From Verpa conica (lineage: Eukaryota; Ascomycota; Pezizomycetes; Pezizales; Morchellaceae), in the NCBI GenBank assembly GCA_033030425.1, contig JAUFSD010000008.1:744001-808000 (forward strand): a stretch of DNA of 64,000 nucleotides. The letters are read 5' to 3'. A model generated the notes under the pieces. That model was not told where the DNA came from. It saw nothing but the letters and a program-made list of their open reading frames with translations, and did not search any database. This document shows, piece after piece, positions 22,204-32,243 of this stretch. The number at the start of each line of letters is the position of its first letter. Within the stretch, counting starts at the first letter, position 1. Position numbers and translations under genes: made by a program.

Positions 22204-24638
22204 TGTGACGATTTAACCATCGTCATGACTAGTTTTAAGTACCTCTCCATATAGAGACACCTAAGGATCTCCCTTGAGGCATAGGACTAGCTATCCTATT
22301 CCGGTCAATAGATACTAAGGAAAGTCATTACTATGATAGCCCGATCCCTAAGCGAGCTGGCGAGCTCCAGTGACGGATGAAGCTCACCGTCGTCGGTATG
22401 CGACAGAGACCAGAGTAATGCGTCTGTAGCTTATAGCTACGGGAGATACTAGTCCAATGAGACTGAAGCAGTTGCCTCCATGAACAGAATTAAGCTCCTG
22501 TTCCTCTAGGAGGAATAACAACGGCTTCGTGATAACTCCTTATGGGAGGCCGAGAGCCGTGAGACAAGAGCAAAGCTATGCTTAGTAGTTAGGGCCGCCA
22601 GCAAAAATAATAATTAACCTGGCGGCGTCACGAATCGAACCATACGGGGCTACGCCTGTAACGGGGGTACTCCTAGGGGAGTACTGCCGTACCAAAAAAA
22701 AACCAACAACCTTCCTTTCTGACGAGAAGCTTCAGCAGCGAGGCTTAGAACCGCTCGTCAACACGGATGGTCGACAGTCCCTAGGCAAAACAGGAATAAG
22801 GATTTTAATGGGTCGATAACTAAAGACTTTAAAAGGCTCTGCTTCCCAGGGGAAGACAAACGTCTTTAGCGAAGAGTATGAGGGTCTCTGAACAACGGTT
22901 GTTCATTGACTATCAAGAATTATTGTCCTGGGGGAAGGACGGGTTTAAGCTATGAATTTTGATTGCAAGCAGGCTGCCAAGAAGCGGGGAACAATTCCTC
23001 CGTGCTTGGAAATCAACTGAGTCTAGAGCGCCCCTAAGAACTAGCGGGGTCGATAGACTGGCGACTAAAAAGCGTTGGTTACAAAAAGCTCTGTAACTTT
23101 TGCTATAATGGTCCGATTTCAAATCCGATTGCACTTATGGATTCGCAGCACTGTCCCCCATATACCCTCCGAGTTTGGTTCGGTTGGACAAATTTTCCTG
23201 ACGGTTTTGGGGTTATTTTTGGGGTCCAAAACTTGTCTTTTTGTTAGGGAATCAGCAACTCAGGGGGGCCCCCTCTGCAAACGGCGGGTGGCACAGTGGG
23301 GCGCCTCGCGGGTGTTAGAAAACACAGAGTCCCCTAGACAGGGTAACCCACTGGTGATTCCTGCCGTTGCTTAGATTCCCTTTCCACATTCCTAGTCCAA
23401 CCTGGGGACGTGGCGGAGAGGTAATCTTGATCCATAAGGACCTTAGGGCGAAGCACAAGGCGTAGCCCCGTATGGTTTGATTCGTGTCGCCGCCAGGTTA
23501 ATTACTATTTTTGCTGGCGGCCCTAACTACTAAGCGTAGTTTTGCTCTCGTCTCACGGCTCTCGGCCTCCCATAAGGTTGGCCATCAGCGAAGCCGTTGT
23601 TATTCCTTCTAGAGGAACAGGAGCTTAACTCTGTTCATGGAGGCAACTGCTTCAGTCTCATTGCACTAGTATCTCCCGTAGCTATAAGCTACAGACGCAT
23701 TACTCTGGTCTCTGTTGCATACCGACGGCGGTGAGCTTCGCTCTGTCCTAGGAGCTCACCAGCTCGCTTAGGGATCGGGCTATCATAGTAATGACTTTCC
23801 TTAGTATCTATTGACCGGAATAGGATAGCTAGTCCTATCCTCAAGGGAGATCCTTAGGTGTCTCTATATGGAGAGGTACTTAAGACTAGTCATGACGATG
23901 GTTAAGTCGTCACAACGCCTTGTGCTTCGCCCTAAGATCCTTATGGATCAAGATTACCTCTCCGCCACGTCTCCAGGTTGGACTAGGAGCGTGGGAAGGG
24001 AATCTAAGCAACGGCAGGAATCACCAGTGGGTTACCCTACCTAGGGGACTCTGTGTTTTCTAACACCCGCGAGGCGCCCCACTGTGCCACCCGCCGTTTG
24101 CAGAAGGGGCCCCCCTGAGTTGCTGATTCCCTAACAAAAAGACAATACTGCAAATCCATAGGTGCAATCGGATTTGAAATCGGACCATTATAGCAAAAGT
24201 TACAGAGCTTTTAGTGACCAACGCTTTTTAGTCGCTAGTCTATCGACTCCGCTAGTTCTTAGGGGCGCTCTAGACTCAGTTGATTTCCAAGCACGGAGGA
24301 ATTGTTTCCCCGCTTCTTGGCAGCCTGCTTGCAATCAAATTCATAGCTTAAACCTGCCTTTCCCCCAGGACAACCATTCTTGCTAGTCAACAAACAACCG
24401 TTGTTCAGAGACCCTCATACTCTTCGCTAAAGACGTTTGTCTTCCCCTGGGAAGCAGAGCCTTTTAAAGTCTTTAGTTTGCAACCCTTAAAAACCCTTAT
24501 ACCTGTTTAGCCTAGGGACTGTCGACCTTCCGTGTTGACGAGCGGTTCTAAGCCTCGCTGCTGAAGCTTCTCGTCAGAAAGGGAGGTTGTTGGTTTTTTT
24601 TGGTACGGCAGTACTCCCCTGGGAGTGCCCCCGTTACA
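22204..24638 (+). mobile_element. 1.2-kb TG...CA element (outer copy), split by an inverted copy of itself
   Basis: Begins TGTGACGATT and ends CCCCCGTTACA, and is flanked by TTTGT on both sides (22199-22203 and 24639-24643), inside the LINE 3' UTR. Its sequence is 22204-22656 plus 23920-24638 (about 1.17 kb). The ends and 5-bp duplication are those of an LTR, so it is best read as a long solo LTR or LTR-like non-autonomous element. It carries an 8-bp GC-rich hairpin at 22594-22626 and a 74-codon open frame at 24162-24386. I do not recognise the family. Confidence 0.85.
22657..23914 (-). mobile_element. 1.2-kb TG...CA element (nested inverted copy)
   Basis: Begins TGTAACGGGGG and ends GTCGTCACA, with ACGCC duplicated at 22652-22656 and 23915-23919. 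It is the reverse complement of the outer copy over its full 1258 bp, apart from an ~85-bp segment near 23145-23235 that the outer copy lacks. The result is a near-palindrome of about 2.4 kb. The small open frame is kept in this copy too (22913-23134, minus). Confidence 0.88.
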
Positions 24639-24692
24639 TTTGTACCCAGAACAATAAAATCACTTGATATAAAAAAAAAAAAAAAAAAAAAA

Positions 24693-24709
24693 GACAGAAG
24701 AGCGCGAGT
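24693..24709 (+). repeat. LINE target-site duplication, 3' copy
   Basis: GACAGAAGAGCGCGAGT follows the A22 tail directly and matches 17896-17912 at 16 of 17 positions. Confidence 0.85.
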
Positions 24710-24848
24710 GAGGTATATAGCCATAACAATTAACCGCGACTTAATTTATTGATGTACCAGCCCTACTACCAAAGTACTGCAACATCTGGTATGACGTACT
24801 AGTTTTACCCAGAAAACCTATAACCCAAAGTACCTTATTTCGATAGTC

Positions 24849-25013
24849 CAGTACACCCCCGTTATAAGAATAATTAAACTGCTCTATAAGAATACGGTGT
24901 ACTGGTCAGATAGTCGGTTTAGGGTAGGTTATATGCATGCGCTATAAGAACAAGTACTCTATAAGAATATGAAATCTCGGTTCCAAGCGTATTCTTATAG
25001 CGGAAGTCTACTA
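24849..25013. mobile_element. Degenerate Fot/pogo-like MITE
   Basis: Carries repeated CTATAAGAATA blocks and an end (minus strand, TAGTAGACTTCCGCTATAAG) close to that of the intact MITE at 29726-29916. A smaller inverted pair CAGTACACC ... GGTGTACTG lies at 24849-24905. The edges are uncertain. Confidence 0.5.
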
Positions 25014-25792
25014 TAGCTTAGACTAGGTACTCTAGAACTTTAGATTGAGGGTAACTCACCTACCGCATGGCCCACTACTATCAAGACACGTAGTTTCGGT
25101 ATTGGAACAGCCTCCAAGGACTATGAAAAATAAAAATCCCATCCTGAATCATTTATCAGTATACCACTCTATATAAATAACCGCTACCTCAGCCACACTG
25201 AGCACCTACCAAAAAATATTATATTTATCAAGAAGACTCCACCAATATGTCCTCACAAACCCCTAACCCCAACACCGCCACCCTCCCTGCACTCCGCGGA
25301 AATATGCTAGAACTATAATACAGTCCATATCCATCGTCAGCCAGGAAATCCTCTATTTACATAGATTCTTCAAAGACAATTCAGTATACGATCCTATCTT
25401 TGACCCTCTTGTAGATATCATTAATAAGAGAGATATAGACCTCACCAGCTAGGGGTCTGTCAGCACTGGTACGTATGTTGATGCTGCTAGGGTGAAAATA
25501 GGCTAAAATTATGAAACAGTTTTTATCGAATTGCTGAGAGGGGATTGGTAAAGAGACTATAGGAGGATGTCTTAAGCAAGGGGGATACTACAAATGAGGT
25601 CGAGGTTACTAGGAATTACCCTTAGAGGGTCCCGAAGTTCCCTACACATGTTTTAATATAATTACTGTTTCCCTATTTCCTTATCCCCCATTTGCGGTCT
25701 CGTTTAAGGCTCAGCCCTACAGCCAATTGAAAAAATACTTTTAATATCGCTCTAATTGTACTGGAAACATTGTATCTACACTCTCCACTTCT
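25014..25792. other. Intergenic, possible gene relic
   Basis: An ATG at 25246 follows a CTATATAAATA promoter-like motif and reads 23 codons. Another frame then reads ARTIIQSISIVSQEILYLHR and on to about 25454. It may be a frameshifted relic, but no family is recognised. Confidence 0.3.
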
Positions 25793-26492
25793 CTAGTGGC
25801 CCGCTGGGAAATCCCTGCCCACTGTCCTAACGACGAACTGTCTTTCAAGTCTCCGAGTCTGAGCCTTAAATTCATCGACCTCCTTGTAGCAATCCAACGG
25901 TGTCCGATCACTGTTAACGAGGTTAGTATATAATATCCTAGCCAAAAACACACAAGATAAAAGTAATGACCCATACTTTGATCGCAAACACTTGATAACC
26001 TGTTCTCTCGCGTTTTCCACGTCCTTATCTAATTTCTGCACCTTTGGCATACCATCCAGCCTTTGTCTCAGTGCATTTATCTCATTTTGCACCTTCTCCC
26101 TACCAGGGCTTTTTTCCGCACCGCTGCGCTTCTCATCCTCGGCCGTAAGTCTTGCTTCGAGGTCATTGAGGATTTGTGATTCACGCTGCTGGAGACGCTG
26201 AAGCTCAGATTCAACGCGAGACTGAACATGCAGCTCAAGGGTTTTCTCACGGGTTGAGTCGGTCTGTGAATGTTGTGTTAGGAGCCTATTCAATTAACCT
26301 GCGGGAGTGGGGGAGTGGGGGAGGGATCAACCTCGGAGGAGGACTGTAGCGACTCGACAAGATCGTTAGAAAAGCGTACTGGCGTCTCGCTAGTATCCGG
26401 TCAGTGATTTCTACATATTTTAAACAATTTTAAAATTAGAGGAAATACCCGTAAAAGACATGCCCGTTTGGTTTACTGCTACCGGAACCCAT
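25793..26492 (-). CDS. MIC19: MICOS complex subunit MIC19 (CHCHD3-like)
   Basis: Four exons, 26492-26449, 26389-26332, 26263-25977 and 25910-25793, encode 168 residues. The start MGSGSSKPNG is a clear N-myristoylation signal. ETPVRFSNDLVESLQSS matches the fungal Mic19 head. A long coiled coil follows (TDSTREKTLELHVQSRVESE to about residue 125). The last junction restores CLRSNDRTPLDC, the Cys-x10-Cys of the CHCH domain. The protein faces the intermembrane space and links Mic60 to the other MICOS parts at crista junctions. Intron 1 starts GTATTT and intron 2 starts GTTGAT; a nearer alternative donor for intron 2 would leave only 35 bp, so the 68-bp intron is preferred. Divergent from RanBP1 over 591 bp. 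Confidence 0.9.
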
Positions 26493-27083
26493 TGCTGCTG
26501 GAGAATTGTACTGCGACGGATGGATCCGGACCCATGGGGGAAAAACGAAAGTGACGTTGAAACCGGGGTTATCGGTGGGTAGTCTGTGAAGTACATATTT
26601 ACAGCGTAAGTTATAGAACGACAGTGCAACTTCATAGAGTATCACTCGCTCACTCTGAGTAAGCAATGTAACTCGCGTGATAACGATCTTCATGAATGCA
26701 TCAGGGGTCTGGAGAAATGGGGACTGTAACAAGTAAAATACCCAACCATCGACCCTTCAGATTGAAGTCGAATAGAATCCCCCCCTTTCTTCAGCTTAAT
26801 ATAAGGAATTCTAGGGGCTCACTTCTGACTCGAGCGGCATCTGCCAAGCCACAGGCTGGTTTGCCGTTGGCTGACAACCCCACCATCATTCCCCTCTCTT
26901 GGTGCAACTCCATCCTCGCCCCCCCCTCCATCCCACCCATCACACATCCATCCACATATCCCCCCTTACATTGTTGTGTTTACTGCCTCTACCAGAGTAA
27001 AGCCCAAAATCCACCTCTACTACTTTTACAAATCTTCTCTTCTTGCCTACATACAAACAAAAACCCTCCTCAAAACTACAACC
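26493..27083. other. Divergent promoter region, MIC19 / RanBP1
   Basis: About 590 bp between divergent starts. The half nearest RanBP1 is very C/T-rich on the plus strand (26880-26990), as in many fungal housekeeping promoters. Confidence 0.5.
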
Positions 27084-28268
27084 ATGACTAACATTACCGA
27101 ACCTATCCCTGCGGCTCAGGAGAAGCCCGTCGAGACCCCCGTTGACGCCACCGAGGAACCTAAGAAGGCTGAGGAGCCCAAGAAATCAACTACCTCTGAT
27201 AACGTATTTTCCATGTTTGGCGGCGGGGGCCCAAAGCCAAAGAGAGAAGATAAAGATGACGAAGATGAGCCTAAGGCTGCGAAAGAATCTGGTGCTGCTG
27301 GAGAGGTTCGTTCCCCCCCCCTTTATTGTTGTTGTTACTGTTGCTGTACCTGAATATCCCACACTAGTCAAGGGCAGGTTTAAGGTGGATTATACTGACA
27401 TGCATGTATGATTTGATAGGAGGAGGCTCCCGAATCTCCAGATGTGCACTTTGAGCCTCTTGTTAGTCTCGAGAAGATCGATGTCAGGACCAATGAGGAG
27501 TCTGAAGAGCAGGCCTTCAAGATGTGGGTTTTTGCTGCTTGTTCTTTTTTGATCCATACTTCATCGCTTTAGTGACCGTTACCACCTCTGTTACCTGCCA
27601 CGGCCTTTTCAAATATATTCATCAACCGGTGATTCTTTTCGTAACCCACGTCGGAATCGAGGCTATTGAGTATGTTAGAAGGGCCTTCCGCTAGTCCAGT
27701 AGGTGGTAAAGGTCTAGAAAGGATGCAACAGAGTATTCAAAGTAACTTCCTAGTTACATAGACTAACAAAAATTTATCTAGGCGCGCCAAGCTGTTCAAA
27801 TTTGACAAGGAAACCCGCGAATGGAAGGAGCGTGGCACCGGTGACGTGAGGCTACTCAAACACAAGGAGAACGGCAAGACCAGGCTGGTTATGCGAAGAG
27901 ATAAAACCCTTAAAGTTTGCGCCAACCATTACAGTAAGCCCCAACTCTACACACCTACACCTAGAAATCCTAGAAATTAACACAATCTCTTTTGCAGTTG
28001 TCCCCGATATGAAACTCTCCCCAAATGTTGGTAGCGACAGGAGTTGGGTATGGAACACCTCTGCCGACGTCAGCGAGGGTGAGCCAGAGGCACAAACTTT
28101 GGCCATCCGCTTCGCCAACTCTGAGAGTAAGTCCCTCATCTAATACCGACTCTCTCTTAAAGAGCTAGAAAATCAATACTAACTTGCCTTCTACCAGACG
28201 CCAACTTATTCAAGGAGGCCTTCATCAAGGCCCAACAGGAAAATGAAGCTCTTATCGCGAAGGAATAG
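27084..28268 (+). CDS. YRB1: Ran-binding protein 1 (RanBP1/Yrb1)
   Basis: Five exons, 27084-27305, 27420-27523, 27782-27933, 27998-28126 and 28198-28268, encode 225 residues. A charged Pro/Lys/Glu head leads into the RanBD1 pleckstrin-like domain: [58 protein letters not shown], and the [17 protein letters not shown] block. All four introns keep phase and resolve to the family sequence (for example [13 protein letters not shown]). The protein binds Ran-GTP, aids RanGAP and disassembles export complexes in the cytoplasm. The 258-bp third intron (27524-27781) is long for this locus. Confidence 0.95.
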
Positions 28269-28564
28269 AAAAAATTATTTTGTGTTGTGGAACCCTAACA
28301 AACTATATAATGAATGAATGGAACCTATGGCTCTTGTCATTTCTTTTTCCTTGCTCTATTGTTTTACTGCTAGCGGAACCAGGCGTAGTATAAATGTTTG
28401 CTGATTTCTCACACGAAATATCATGTTCCTCTTCTTCGTGATAACTGTGCTCACTTGTTCCGGCCTTTTGACTCGACAAGAAGTAAGAGAAGGTAAGATA
28501 AGATGTGTATGCAAGAGCAAATTAGATATACGGAGACAACATCACAGCTGTTTTTAAGACACGA
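28269..28564. other. Intergenic, no gene seen
   Basis: Short 3' flank of RanBP1 up to the palindromic MITE. Nothing else is visible. Confidence 0.5.
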
Positions 28565-29137
28565 TATATATATGTTCTGGCCCGTTCGGGGGACGCTGCC
28601 TATCGGGGGGACGTCCCCTGGACAGGCCGGCCTGTTGGAGGGATATCCCTCCAATGGGTAGCTATAAATCAGTTTTATAGGGCATCCCCTCAATGGGCTA
28701 CCCATTGGAAGGACACACTGCATACCCTGAATGGGTAGACAGCTATTTTACACTATTAAATCCTATTTTATCCAAGTACATCGCTTATAAAGCACCCATA
28801 TCTATCAGATAACATATAACTATTATTTTCTACCAAAAAGCACCCACAATATAAAAACTCCTAGAGACAACAATGCATGGTATAAAATCACAAGAAATCT
28901 TAAAATAATCTCAGGATAGGCTGATATTTTTCTGACTACCCACCTAATTTATTTAGGATTTCCTGTATTAATTGAGCCATGATTTATCACCTACCCATAT
29001 GGGGGACACTGGTATCCCTCCAACGGGTAACCCATTCAGGGGATGCCTAACTGTCCGCTCCCAGGCTGGCCCGTTCAGGGGACGTCCCCCCGATAGGCAG
29101 GTCCCCCCAACGGCCAACGGGCCAGAACATATATATA
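28565..29137. mobile_element. MITE with long GC-rich terminal inverted repeats
   Basis: The ends TATATATATGTTCTGGCCCG are inverted copies of each other. The match continues, with indels, for roughly 150 bp per arm (CTATCGGGGGGACGTCCCC, then GGAGGGATA and ATGGGTA blocks). The middle is AT-rich and has no coding potential. A 76-bp derivative lies at 54466-54541. A TA target duplication is possible but cannot be told from the TA-rich ends. Confidence 0.8.
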
Positions 29138-29344
29138 CCCTTGTAGTATACCCAAGTTTATCTACCTATTAGTATATGATAAGGACTTGGGAATGATAAA
29201 ATTATATAAAATTATTCCCATTACCATATGAAGCGATAACACGCCTCTTGCCTCTATCATATATCCTACCTATATTTAGCATGAGTTAGCCCAAGTTCAA
29301 CAAGAAACCTCAGGCTTAACTCGGAATAGAGCCCAAAAGGTATG
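29138..29344. other. Spacer between MITE and tRNA gene
   Basis: AT-rich; no feature seen. Confidence 0.5.
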
Positions 29345-29427
29345 TCCCTTCGACCAGAGTCGAACTGGTGACCAACCGGTAAGCAAGCAATTACAGCCGG
29401 GTGTGATACCAACTACACCACAAAGGG
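29345..29427 (-). tRNA. tRNA gene, provisional tRNA-Tyr(GTA) with 10-nt intron
   Basis: The minus strand folds as a complete tRNA. The acceptor stem is CCCTTTG/CGAAGGG (one G-T pair), with A73. The A-box is TGGTGTAGTTGG. The T-arm is perfect: ACCAG-TTCGACT-CTGGT. The anticodon stem CCCGG/CCGGT pairs at four of five positions. The loop reads CTGTAA, placing GTA at 29394-29392, and an extra TTGCTTGCTT (29390-29381) after position 37 fits a canonical tRNA intron. C1-G72 and an intron are both tRNA-Tyr traits in eukaryotes. However, the D-arm (GTGTAGTTGGTATCAC) looks more like Gln/Glu/Val tRNAs. It may be a diverged or pseudo-tRNA. Confidence 0.7.
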
Positions 29428-29725
29428 CCTACATGCCCTGAATGTAGCTCTATTATTAATATAGATTCCCTATATAGCGCAATCCCCTATAAGAGATCGG
29501 ATTATAAGAATAATCGCCTTGTAAGGGCATGCACTCCCGACCAGACAGAAATTATGTTATGTACGGTGAGCCTTTTCTATAAGGGTATAATGTTGCTCTA
29601 ATTTTATACCACTATATGGCAAGCTCGCTGTAATAGCGACTAGCGATTACATATACCTATTAAACCAATCAGTCCTTCATAGTTTATCACTCGAAATTAA
29701 AGACCTCTAGTATAGCTTTTGAATA
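29428..29725. other. Spacer with scattered MITE-like relics
   Basis: Blocks such as GGATTATAAGAATAATCG near 29501 and CTATAAGGGTATAATG near 29577 resemble the neighbouring MITE but cannot be delimited. Confidence 0.4.
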
Positions 29726-29916
29726 CAGTAGAAGCCCTCTATAAGAATACTCTCTATAAGAATATTCTTATTAGAAAACTCCAAGAAGAGCCGCACTAGG
29801 CGACATTTGGCAAGTATTCCGCCTAAAATAACCCTATTGGGTTAGGATACTTTCTCTATAAGAATATTCTCATAAATTCTCGGTCCCGAACGTATTCTTA
29901 TAGAGAGCTTCTACTG
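29726..29916. mobile_element. Fot/pogo-like MITE (191 bp) with TA duplication
   Basis: The left end CAGTAGAAGCCCTCTATAAG and the inverted right end CAGTAGAAGCTCTCTATAAG differ at one base. TA flanks both sides (29724-29725 and 29917-29918), the target of Tc1/mariner-pogo transposases. No coding capacity. Confidence 0.82.
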
Positions 29917-29918
29917 TA

Positions 29919-30390
29919 TGAATGAATGAACTAAAGTAAATGGGGCCCAAAGGCTAGGGCACCCAAAAAAACACACGAGCAAACGTAACAAATAACAGAA
30001 ATAGCAAAAATAAGCAAAAAAAAAAAAAACTCATTTCCTTTAAACCATCTTCTTGCTCTCCTTTCTTCTAACTTCACTCGCTGTCTTCCCTCATATTCTC
30101 CCACAAATCTCCCCATCCCCATTTCTCTCCCCCAGTATAGCTTCTTTTTTTTAGCCTATTAAGTATATAAAGCCTCTCAGATATATTTTTACGCAAACCT
30201 TTTAACAAGAAAGCTCACTTACAAACACGCAAAAATAGCGTAGGCTAACCTAAAACCAAGACATGTTCTATGGCTAAAGGCGCCGGGCGAGATTTTGGCT
30301 AAGAAATTTCTAAATGATTACACTGACAGAAGCCCAAAATAACATAATGAAAACGAGACATTGTAGATCGGATCCCCGGACATACAACTA
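29919..30390. other. Intergenic, no gene seen
   Basis: AT-rich, with an A-run near 30018-30030. A small minus-strand frame at 29931-30122 is low complexity and is not called. Confidence 0.5.
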
Positions 30391-30798
30391 TTATTCGGTC
30401 TCACGAGTAAGATAACGCATAAGGTTAATATGACGCACCCACACTCCATCAATACACTCTTGAATAGTATTAAATACAGAGCTTATCTGAGAGTCGACTT
30501 TAGATACCTCTCTAAATTTTCTTTTCAGTAGTCTATACTCCTTCATCCCGTTATACAAAACAGGTTGAACTAGCATAAAAGCCCCGATAAGTTCCGAGCG
30601 CTTATTCTTTACAAAGTCAATTGCAGCATCCTTTTCGGTTTGGCTACCATCTGTAGAGGCAATTTTCAGGTTAGTGCTTCTAAACTCATTTAGTGAGACG
30701 CATGAGTCCTCTATCGTCTTAAGGTCGCTGATGATATTTTGGAGAGTGCTATAGAAAGTGGTCATGACTTCTTGAGCGAGTTCACTTAATGGTTCCAT
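30391..30798 (-). CDS. Orphan helical protein, 135 aa
   Basis: A single-exon minus-strand frame starting MEPLSELAQEVMTTFYSTL and ending YLTRETE. The family is not recognised. It is probably all-helical, with amphipathic stretches at both ends and a polar middle. The part from LLKRKFREVSKVD to IDGVWVRHINLM follows the same spacing of F-R, D and late hydrophobics as the orphan ORF at 15484-16044. No signal peptide or membrane segment is visible. It lies among MITE relics, so its expression is open to doubt. Confidence 0.45.
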   Translation of the reverse strand: MEPLSELAQEVMTTFYSTLQNIISDLKTIEDSCVSLNEFRSTNLKIASTDGSQTEKDAAIDFVKNKRSELIGAFMLVQPVLYNGMKEYRLLKRKFREVSKVDSQISSVFNTIQECIDGVWVRHINLMRYLTRETE

Positions 30799-32243
30799 TA
30801 GGCCTGTTGTGTAGGCGTTATCGGTTTAGATCAAATTTTTAATGTTAAAGCGTAATTTTTTTTTGTCTAATTGAGTAGATGGATGGTATTCAACAAATGA
30901 TATATACTAAATTGAGCAGAGAGATCGGGTTATTTAACGAAAAATGTTGAGTCTCAAGTGTTTATAGTAATATGTTTTCATGATTCAAGGTTCTAAGTTC
31001 TATGTGGTTTTCTAAATACGAAAGGCATGATGTAGCTAATAAATAGGACTAAGCACTTCCTTGTGTCTAAAAAAGGCAATACGGAATATTCCACTAACTA
31101 CTAAAACAAGTTAAAGACAACTAAGCCTAAGTCTAGGTCAAAGTTGCTTACCAAACATTTAGTTGGAACTAGTTATTAATCTACTCAGGGACTGTAGCCT
31201 AGGCTAGCTAGTAACAAACCTTTCGAAGTCCAAATGCGCTTAAAGGGTAAAGGAAAATAATAAAATAAAAAACTTAAGACCTCTTAAATATTACACATAG
31301 TCGAATATAAGAAATTTGACTGATATATTGATCATAATACAAAGAAGTTAACTTGAAAAAGAGATAGACTACATACGTGAATATATAGGTCCCTATATAT
31401 CTTTCATATAGTGTGATTCTCCCTAGAAGACATACCTAAGATACCACCTCACTAGAGCATCATTTCTATGGCCCTCAAGCAATCCAGTAGATATCTATAG
31501 CCGAGTGATTACCTATGAATATAAAGGATAAAACAACACCCCCGTCGAGCGTGGTGGGAACTACGTAGAATATTTTGCTAGCAATTTAAATTTACATTTG
31601 GTTAGTCTCATGCCCAGCCCCAATGGTTGCTTTTGCTGTGCAGTAAATATAGGAACCATACTAGCATTTGGTTTATTATTATAGATCACAGGATCCATAA
31701 TACAGATCAAGATAACTCTCATCTTCACATAGTTTTCAAACGTTATTTTTATTTTAAACCTAAAACAAACAAATAAACCACCCAATAGTGTGGCTAACCA
31801 CATTTAAAAGAAAAATGATAACAAAAAATATTTTCTCGCGCCTATACTCCACCCACAGTCATCTCGCCTTCCATAAGCCTTTTCTTAAATTAATACAACT
31901 TTTCCTACAGTAGGAATGACCAATATCCAAACCCATCAAGACAAAGCAACACTAGTGAGGGTAGAAAGACAAAGGAATAAGAAAGAGCGACAGGTAAGAT
32001 AAAAGATAAAAGACACTATGCATCCCCATATTTCAACATTGATAAAGTATTTTTTTTTCTTTTATGAGGGTCAGATCCTCTATTCTATGCACAGAGACGT
32101 TTTAGAACGTCCCAAAGTTATAAGGGATAAGTAACATGGTAAAGAGGAGGTAACCCCTAAACTGCAAAAAAAAAAGAATACAAACTATAAGATAGGTAAA
32201 AAAAACGCTAACAGAAAAGAAAAAAGAAATATATGTAAATATA
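30799..32243. other. Intergenic, no gene seen
   Basis: About 1.4 kb of AT-rich DNA with several A/T runs. A minus-strand frame at 31561-31803 has no recognisable content. Confidence 0.5.

Larger units (their letters stand above)
17913..24692 (+). mobile_element. 5'-truncated non-LTR retrotransposon (LINE) with nested insertions
   Basis: The element starts abruptly inside the reverse transcriptase and ends with 22 A at 24671-24692; a 17-bp target duplication flanks it. Its coding parts are 17914-18038 joined to 18468-19059 (RT palm to thumb) and 21312-21993 (C-terminal region), followed by a 3' UTR from 21994. It is interrupted by solo LTRs at 18039-18462, 20000-20422 and 20951-21311, by a poorly resolved block at 19063-20945, and by the 1.2-kb element pair at 22204-24638. 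RT motifs GVPQGSPISPLLF and SYVDDFAL place it with the Tad/I-like non-LTR group, by resemblance only. Confidence 0.85.

Noticed and set aside
22200..24650. Circularly permuted inverted repeats suggesting an integrated circular RNA or viroid-like agent
   Set aside because: The block order is fully explained by one TG...CA element inserted in another, each with an exact 5-bp target duplication.
25246..25454. Small gene after a TATAAATA motif
   Set aside because: The first frame stops after 23 codons and continuation needs a frameshift; no family could be named, so it is kept only as a possible relic.
26298..26331. Alternative donor in MIC19 intron 2 that would add VDPSPTPPLPQ
   Set aside because: It would leave a 35-bp intron, below the size of all other introns in the window, and breaks the usual SSSETDSTR sequence.
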